The translations under genes were made by a program, and so were the position numbers. The notes under the pieces were generated by a model. It did not search any database, was not told the DNA's origin, and worked only from the letters and a program-made list of their open reading frames with translations. A stretch of 64,000 nt of DNA from Avipropionibacterium sp050157065 (GTDB lineage: Bacteria; Actinomycetota; Actinomycetes; Propionibacteriales; Propionibacteriaceae), in assembly GCA_050157065.1 (NCBI GenBank), contig CP189573.1, one strand, 5' to 3'. This document shows positions 58,898 through 64,000 of this stretch, piece by piece (position 1 is the stretch's first letter; each line of letters begins with the position of its first letter).

Positions 58898-59512
58898 TCA
58901 GAGGTACATGCCGCTCCGGCCGGGCCCCTCGTCGCCGGGAGCCTGGCCCGGTGCCGGCGGACCCTGCGGGAGTGCGCGGCGCATCTGCTCCAGCTGGGCG
59001 CGGCTGGCCATCTGCTGGGCGAACAGTGCGGTCTGGATGCCTTGGAACAACCCTTCGAGCCAGCCCACCAGCTGGGCCTGCGCGATCCGCAGTTCCGGCT
59101 CCGACGGGGTGTCGCTCTCGAACGGCTGGGCCAGCCGGCCGAGCTCCTCGGCGAGCTCGGGGCTGACACCCTCCTTGAGCTCGGCGATCGAGGTCCGGTG
59201 GATGTCACGGAGCCGCTGCCGGCTCTGTTCGTCCAGCGGTGCCTCCTTCAACTCGGCGAGCAGGGTGCGCGTCATCGTGCCGATCCGCATCACCTTGTCG
59301 GGCTGCGACACCATGTCGGCCAGGGCGGCACGGTCGTCGTCCGACCCGCCCTCCGGGGTCGCGGCGTCCTGCTCCTGCGTCTCGGGCGGACCCTCGACGG
59401 CCATCCCGCTCGGCGTCACCAGGATCACCCGGCCGTCCTCGGTGCGGGCCGTGACGGCAGGGGCGCCCTGCTCGGCTCCTTCGGCTGCTGATCCACCGGT
59501 GCGCTCAGACAT
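58898..59512 (-). CDS. bpa: Bacterial proteasome activator Bpa (PafE)
   Basis: A 204-residue protein. The helical core (about 65-165) shows IGTMTRTLLAELKEAPLDEQSRQRLRDIHRTSIAELKEGVSPEL and QLVGWLEGLFQGIQTALFAQQMASRAQLEQM, characteristic of Bpa. The C-terminus ends in GMYL, an HbYX motif (M202-Y203-L204) that docks into the 20S proteasome and opens its gate without ATP. The first 60 residues are acidic and disordered. A TAGGAT box seven bases before ATG 59512 implies a leaderless message. It shows that the host has a Pup-type proteasome. Confidence 0.95.
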   Translation of the reverse strand: MSERTGGSAAEGAEQGAPAVTARTEDGRVILVTPSGMAVEGPPETQEQDAATPEGGSDDDRAALADMVSQPDKVMRIGTMTRTLLAELKEAPLDEQSRQRLRDIHRTSIAELKEGVSPELAEELGRLAQPFESDTPSEPELRIAQAQLVGWLEGLFQGIQTALFAQQMASRAQLEQMRRALPQGPPAPGQAPGDEGPGRSGMYL

Positions 59513-59519
59513 GGTGCCG

Positions 59520-59525
59520 ATCCTA
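59520..59525 (-). promoter_or_regulatory. -10 box for leaderless bpa
   Basis: On the minus strand TAGGAT (59525-59520) ends seven bases before ATG 59512. Confidence 0.5.
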
Positions 59526-59691
59526 CGACCACCCGCTCGCCCCGCCGCCACGACGTCGGCACCCGGGCCGACGGTCGGCCAGACCAGCCGGTCGGTGAAG
59601 CCGTCGGCAGGGCCGCGGCCGCGCCGGGATTGGTGCGTCGGCCTACTGTCCGGTAGGAATGGTCCCCGGACCGGACCTAAAGGGGTGGCGC

Positions 59692-61713
59692 ATGTCGGTG
59701 GCCCGGCCTACCGTGGAGCAAGCCATGAAGGACTTCCCACCCCGGGTCACGGCGTACACCCCTGAAGCCGAGCACACGCCTGACACAAGCTCCCCGACGC
59801 GCTTCCTGATCTGGATGATGCGTCAACAGTGGCGCCCACTCGCCGTCTCGTGCCTGCTCAGCGTGGTCTGGCTGCTGCCGCAGTTCATGGGGCCGTGGCT
59901 GCTGGGCAAGGCCATCGACGAGGGGATCGTCGCCGGGTCCACCACCGACCTGCTCCGCTGGGTCGGCCTGATGCTGACGCTGATGCTGGTCGGCGCCGTC
60001 GGCGGGATCCTCTCCCACACGTACGTGGTGAAGACCTGGCTGATCATGTCGTACGGCACCACGAAGTTGATCACGCGCAAGTCGACCGAGCTCGGGCACG
60101 TGCTGCCGCGCCGCACCCCGACCGGTGAGGTGTTGAGCATCTCCGGCAGCGACGGGGAGCAGTTCGGCCACCTCACCGAGGTGATCGCGTCGCTGTTCGG
60201 CGCCATCGTCGGGTTCATCGTGGTCGCGGTGCTGATCCTGAGCACCTCCCCACTGCTCGGGTTGATCGTGCTGGTGGTGTCACCACTGCTGTTGGCCGGT
60301 GCACTGCCGCTGCTGCGGCCCATGCACGCCCGGCAGGCGGTGGAGCGTTCCCGCAACAGCCAGTTGACCTCGATGGCCACCGACATCGTCGCCGGACTCC
60401 GGATCCTGCGCGGCATCGGCGGTGAGCGCACGTTCGGCGACAACTACGCCGAGCAGTCGCAGCGCACCCGCCGGGCGAGCGTGTCGGCCGGGCTCTTCCA
60501 GTCGTGGCTGGACGCGTTGAGCGTCGCCTTCTCCGGGCTCTTCCTGGTGCTGCTCACCTGGCTCGGCGTGCACGAGGTCGTCGAGCAACGCCTCAGCGTC
60601 GGCCAACTCGTCAGCTTCTTCGGGTTCGCACTGTTCATGATCGTCCCGCTGCAGACCCTGTTCCGCGCCTTCCAGCACTGGGTCCGCAGCCTGGTGTCGG
60701 CGCAGAAGGCGGTGGCCGTCCTGGGGCAGCGCACACCATGGCAGGACCCCGACGATCCCCAGCCCCTGGCCGGCGACGCCGACCTGGTCGACGACGCCAC
60801 CGGGGCGGAGATCCCGGCCGGCAGGTTGACCGTGGTGGTCAGCGCGGTGCCCGACGACTCGGCGGCGCTGGCCGACCGGCTCGGTCGCTACCTACCGCGA
60901 CGCACCACGCCGCCGGTCCCCGAGGACGACAGTGTGCTGAAGGGGCGGGCCGCCAAGCAGGCCCGGCTGCGTCGGGTGGAACGGATCGCCGCCGCCGAGG
61001 CCGAGGACCGGGAGTTGGTCGGCGGTGACTGGGGCGTCCGGCTCGGCGGGGTCGACCTGGCCCACGCCCGGCTGACCGACGTCCGCGACACCGTCCTGGT
61101 CAGTGATGCGGCCGCCGGGGTCTTCGCCGGCACCCTGCAGGAGGCGATCGACCCGCATGGTCAGCTGACCCGAGAGCAGGCCGAGACGGCGCTGCGGGTG
61201 GCCGCGGCCGAGGACGTGTACGAGGCGGTCGACGGTGGCTGGCAGGGCCGCATCGACGAACGTGGTCGGGGCCTGTCCGGCGGCCAACGGCAGCGGTTGG
61301 TGCTGGCCCGTGCCCTCGCGGTCGACCCGCCGATCCTGGTGCTGGTCGAGCCCACCTCGGCCGTCGACGCCCACACCGAGGCGCGGATCGCCGAGCGGCT
61401 GGCCGCGCATCGTCGGGGCCGGACCACCGTCGCGACGTCGGTGTCGCCGCTGCTGCTGCACCACGCCGACAACGTGATCCTGCTCGACGCAGGGAAGGCC
61501 GTCGCCAGTGGTGACCACGCCGACCTGTTGGCGACCGACCCGCGCTACGCGGCGGTGGTCTCACGAGCCCTCGACGAGCAACTGGTCGACCCGGTGGCCC
61601 CGGATCTGGCCGACGGCGAAGTCGTACCGGCCGCCGACGACGTACCCCTTCAGGGGCGGGCGTTGGCCGACGTCGTACAGCGCGGCGACGAGTTGCGGGG
61701 GGTCGAGTCATGA
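59692..61713 (+). CDS. ABC exporter half A, degenerate ATPase domain with intact signature
   Basis: A 673-residue half-transporter: six membrane helices (about 40-330) and an ABC domain. The P-loop is gone: where G-x2-G-x-G-K-S/T should stand the chain reads VVVSAVPDDSAALADRL (about 380-396). Q-loop and H-loop residues are also lost (VTQ to LVS; the H position is V584), and Walker B has V552 for Asp (LVLVEPTS). The signature LSGGQRQR (528-535) is perfect. It must therefore work with the downstream half B, whose site is the complement. AAGGGG precedes ATG 59692. Family: heterodimeric multidrug/lipid-type exporters; cargo unknown. Confidence 0.9.
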   Translation: MSVARPTVEQAMKDFPPRVTAYTPEAEHTPDTSSPTRFLIWMMRQQWRPLAVSCLLSVVWLLPQFMGPWLLGKAIDEGIVAGSTTDLLRWVGLMLTLMLVGAVGGILSHTYVVKTWLIMSYGTTKLITRKSTELGHVLPRRTPTGEVLSISGSDGEQFGHLTEVIASLFGAIVGFIVVAVLILSTSPLLGLIVLVVSPLLLAGALPLLRPMHARQAVERSRNSQLTSMATDIVAGLRILRGIGGERTFGDNYAEQSQRTRRASVSAGLFQSWLDALSVAFSGLFLVLLTWLGVHEVVEQRLSVGQLVSFFGFALFMIVPLQTLFRAFQHWVRSLVSAQKAVAVLGQRTPWQDPDDPQPLAGDADLVDDATGAEIPAGRLTVVVSAVPDDSAALADRLGRYLPRRTTPPVPEDDSVLKGRAAKQARLRRVERIAAAEAEDRELVGGDWGVRLGGVDLAHARLTDVRDTVLVSDAAAGVFAGTLQEAIDPHGQLTREQAETALRVAAAEDVYEAVDGGWQGRIDERGRGLSGGQRQRLVLARALAVDPPILVLVEPTSAVDAHTEARIAERLAAHRRGRTTVATSVSPLLLHHADNVILLDAGKAVASGDHADLLATDPRYAAVVSRALDEQLVDPVAPDLADGEVVPAADDVPLQGRALADVVQRGDELRGVES

Positions 61714-63644
61714 GCGACCTGCTGAGCACCTCGGCCGCGACGTGGCGCGATCCCGGTACGGCGGTCGTCGACCCGGTCGAGCCCGACGTCGTACCGGCCG
61801 AGCTCGTCCCACCGCGGGTCGGCACGTTCCCGGCCCGGCTGGCTGCCTGGCGGCAGCGGCACCTGTTGCGCGAGCGGCGGGCCGAGCGGGTCTTCCGCCG
61901 GTCCCGGGACGGCGCCGGCGGGTTGCCGGTGTCCGACGGCGAGACCGTCCGTGACTTCGTCACCGACCTGATCAAGCACCGTTCCGGACTGGTCGCCCTG
62001 CTGCTGGTCGTCAACGTGCTCGCCGCGGTCGCGGGCCTGGTGGTGCCGCGCGTCCTGGGCGTCCTGATCGACGGTGCGGTGCCGGGCGCGGACACGGTGC
62101 GGCTCGACCAACTCGCCCTCGGCGTCGCGGTCATCGTGGCGTTGCAGGCCCTGCTCACCTTCGGTGCCCGCTTCCTGGCGACCGTCTTCGGCCAGGACCT
62201 GTTGTCGACCGCCCGGGAGTTCGTCGTACGGATGGTGCTGCGGCTCCCGTTGGGGCGGGTCGAGCAGGCGAGCACCGGCGACCTGGTCACCCGCGTGACC
62301 CGCGACGTCGGCGCGATGAGTGGCGCCGCCCAGTGGGCGATCCCGACCGTCCTGCTGGCCGGGGCGACCGTCCTGTTCACCTTCGTCGCGATGGTGATCA
62401 ACTCGTGGCTGCTCGCGCTGCCGATGATCGTGTGCACCGGGCTGACCATGATCCAGGTTCGGCGCTACCTGCGGCGCTCACCCGGCGGCTACATCACCGA
62501 GGGGTCGACGTACTCCCGGATCGGCTCCACCCTCACCGAGACCGTCGAGGGTGTCCGTACGGTGGAGGCGCTGCGACTGCGGCGCGACCGGGTCGACGCC
62601 GGCGACCACGACATCGCGGTCTCCTCGCAGGCGGAGCGCTACACGATGGCCTTGCGCAACCTGTTGTTCGCCGCGTTGAACGTCGGCTTCGGGGCGCCAC
62701 TGGGGTTGACCGTCCTGCTCGGGGCGTACGGCTTCGCGAACGGCTGGGTCACGATGGGCCAGATCGCGGCCGCCACCTTGTACATCTCGATGGTGACCGG
62801 GCCGCTGGACCAGTTGATCCACGTGATCGACCGGCTGCAGGTGGCCGGGGCCTCGACCGCCCGGTTGCTCGGCATCGCCGACGTCCCGCCGGATCGGGAG
62901 GAAGGCCCCGAACGGCCCGACGGGCCGCACCTGGTCGGGCAGGATCTCCGATTCGCCTACCGCGACCACGACGTGCTGCACGGCGTCGACCTCGACCTGG
63001 TTCCGGGGGAGCGGCTCGCGATCGTCGGGCCGAGCGGGTCGGGCAAGTCGACCCTGGGCCGGCTGCTCGCCGGGATCAACGGTCCGCGTACGGGCCGGGT
63101 CACCGTCGGCGGGGTCGACCTGGTGCGGCTGCCGATCGAGCAACTGCGGACCGAGGTCGCCCTGGTCACCCAGGAGCACCACGTCTTCGTCGGGACGGTC
63201 CACGACAACATCGTGCTGGCCCGCGAGGACGTCGGCGACGACGTGGTCGAGGCGGCGTTGCGGACGGTGGACGCGTGGCCGTGGGTGTCCCGGATGGCCG
63301 ACGGCACCAAGACGATGCTCGGGTCGGGTCACCATGCGCTCACCCCGGCGCAGGCCCAGCAGATCGCGTTGGCCCGGCTCGTGGTCGCCGACCCGCACAC
63401 CCTCGTCCTGGACGAGGCCACCTCGCTGATCGATCCGCGGACGGCACGTCACCTGGAGGGGTCGATGTCGTCGCTGCTGGAGGGGCGGACGGTCGTCGCG
63501 ATCGCGCACCGGCTGCACACCGCCCATGACGCCGACCGGATCGCGGTCGTGATCGACGGCCGGATCGTCGAGCTGGGTGACCACCACGAACTGGTGGCCC
63601 GGGGCGGGGAGTACGCCCGCCTGTGGGAGGCCTGGTCCAGCTGA
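61710..63644 (+). CDS. ABC exporter half B, intact ATP site with lost signature
   Basis: A 644-residue half-transporter coupled to half A by ATGA overlap. After an 85-residue cytoplasmic extension come six membrane helices (about 90-370) and the ABC domain. Walker A GPSGSGKST (440-448), Q-loop LVTQEHH, Walker B LVLDEATS and H-loop AIAHRL are all intact. The signature motif LSGGQ is replaced by LTPAQ (544-548). Combined with half A, one composite ATP site (Walker A of B, signature of A) is complete and the other is dead on both faces. Exporter; cargo unknown. Confidence 0.92.
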   Translation: MSDLLSTSAATWRDPGTAVVDPVEPDVVPAELVPPRVGTFPARLAAWRQRHLLRERRAERVFRRSRDGAGGLPVSDGETVRDFVTDLIKHRSGLVALLLVVNVLAAVAGLVVPRVLGVLIDGAVPGADTVRLDQLALGVAVIVALQALLTFGARFLATVFGQDLLSTAREFVVRMVLRLPLGRVEQASTGDLVTRVTRDVGAMSGAAQWAIPTVLLAGATVLFTFVAMVINSWLLALPMIVCTGLTMIQVRRYLRRSPGGYITEGSTYSRIGSTLTETVEGVRTVEALRLRRDRVDAGDHDIAVSSQAERYTMALRNLLFAALNVGFGAPLGLTVLLGAYGFANGWVTMGQIAAATLYISMVTGPLDQLIHVIDRLQVAGASTARLLGIADVPPDREEGPERPDGPHLVGQDLRFAYRDHDVLHGVDLDLVPGERLAIVGPSGSGKSTLGRLLAGINGPRTGRVTVGGVDLVRLPIEQLRTEVALVTQEHHVFVGTVHDNIVLAREDVGDDVVEAALRTVDAWPWVSRMADGTKTMLGSGHHALTPAQAQQIALARLVVADPHTLVLDEATSLIDPRTARHLEGSMSSLLEGRTVVAIAHRLHTAHDADRIAVVIDGRIVELGDHHELVARGGEYARLWEAWSS

Positions 63645-63701
63645 GCGCGGGCCCGCCGCCCGGACCTGCAACGTCCTGCTGAGACGTGTGCAGCAAGCTC
63701 C

Positions 63702-63732
63702 TTGACGGTTGCAGTGAGGGCGAGCATGCTCG
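63702..63732 (+). promoter_or_regulatory. Promoter with palindrome before the last gene
   Basis: TTGACG (63702-63707), 17 bases, CATGCT (63725-63730). The palindrome CGAGCATGCTCG (63721-63732) covers the -10 box, so a bound repressor would block it. Confidence 0.5.
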
Positions 63733-63798
63733 GCATCACCCAGGACGTGTGCCCGCGTTCGCCCCACGGGCCGTGTCCCCCACTCAAAGGAGAGTTCC

Positions 63799-64000
63799 AT
63801 GTCCCCCAACATTCCTGTCTCGAACGGCCCTGCGTCCAACGGTGTCCCCAGCGGTGCCGAGCTCGGTGGCCCACGGCTGACCCGACGTACGGTGCTCGGC
63901 GGCAGCCTCGGCGTGGCCGCAGCCGCCTCCATCGCCGGCCCCGCGGTCGCCGCCGGACCGGCACCGGTGGTGATCGGTTCGACCGAACGCCGACTCCCCA
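63799..64000 (+). CDS. TAT-exported protein (5' part only)
   Basis: Only 67 residues are visible before the window ends. A polar N-region (SPNIPVSNGPASNG) leads to a twin-arginine motif and hydrophobic stretch (LTRRTVLGGSLGVAAAASIA) with a likely cleavage after AVAA near residue 52. The mature part begins GPAPVVIGSTERRLP and cannot be assigned. AAGGAGAG precedes ATG 63799. Several exported carbohydrate enzymes in this window carry the same kind of signal. Confidence 0.85.
   Translation, partial: MSPNIPVSNGPASNGVPSGAELGGPRLTRRTVLGGSLGVAAAASIAGPAVAAGPAPVVIGSTERRLP

Overview
This window is high-GC actinobacterial DNA. The markers are a WhiB-family regulator, the core of a type VII (ESX-like) secretion system, a proteasome activator (Bpa) with a C-terminal HbYX motif, GTG starts, and many promoters whose -10 box lies only 6-7 bases before the start codon (leaderless transcription). 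The gene mix suggests a saprophytic soil or plant-associated member of the Actinomycetota, perhaps of the Propionibacteriales; that placement is inference. No rRNA, tRNA, CRISPR array, transposase, integrase or phage gene was seen.

Layout. 1-10.9 kb holds a uronic-acid saccharide module: a KDG-type kinase (cut by the window edge) and KDPG aldolase, then after an NRAMP metal transporter and a CPBP-like membrane protein, a GPH-family sugar symporter, a TAT-exported DUF4838 protein, a putative lyase-fold protein and a GH105-type unsaturated uronyl hydrolase. A CCTAGG palindrome sits between the divergent DUF4838 and lyase-like genes. 11-16.5 kb: a lipoprotein/secreted protein pair, an SRPBCC-ArsR-DUF899-SRPBCC-DinB run, and a hexose-6-phosphate mutarotase. 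16.5-21.9 kb: a large alpha/beta hydrolase, a TAT-exported phosphodiesterase-like protein, a LuxR-type regulator and an SGNH hydrolase.

21.9-34 kb is the type VII secretion locus: eccB(-), eccE(+), an accessory gene coupled to eccE(+), eccD(-), eccC(+), an inserted MmcQ-HhH gene(+) and mycP(-). It has no WXG100 substrate, eccA or espG in this window. Between the MmcQ-HhH gene and mycP lies a 550-base repeat-rich stretch holding a 31-bp tandem array, a 19-bp triplet, a hairpin element and dispersed GTCGAG repeats.

34-45.7 kb: glycerophosphodiesterase, D-amino-acid-dehydrogenase-like enzyme, arginine deiminase, a GT-C mannosyltransferase-like membrane protein coupled to a DUF2510 protein, a sulfatase, larB-larC (nickel-pincer cofactor), an orphan Phd-like antitoxin and prephenate dehydratase. 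45.8-52.4 kb: a large secreted beta-propeller protein, a PAP2-diacylglycerol-kinase fusion, serS and a HAD phosphatase. 52.4-58 kb: a WhiB protein carrying an extra C-terminal helix-turn-helix, then a LacI regulator, a pyruvyl-transferase-family protein and a sugar-binding lipoprotein. 58-64 kb: an alpha/beta hydrolase behind bpa, a two-gene ABC exporter with complementary degenerate ATP sites, and the start of another TAT-exported protein.

The carbohydrate genes (two ends of the window, the propeller, sulfatase, binding protein and several TAT-exported enzymes) describe an organism that breaks down acidic or modified polysaccharides outside the cell and feeds uronates through 2-keto-3-deoxy intermediates to pyruvate. 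Stretches of more than 300 bases without a gene (32201-32754, 52405-52717, 53291-53814) are all structured or repeat-rich and are described as features.
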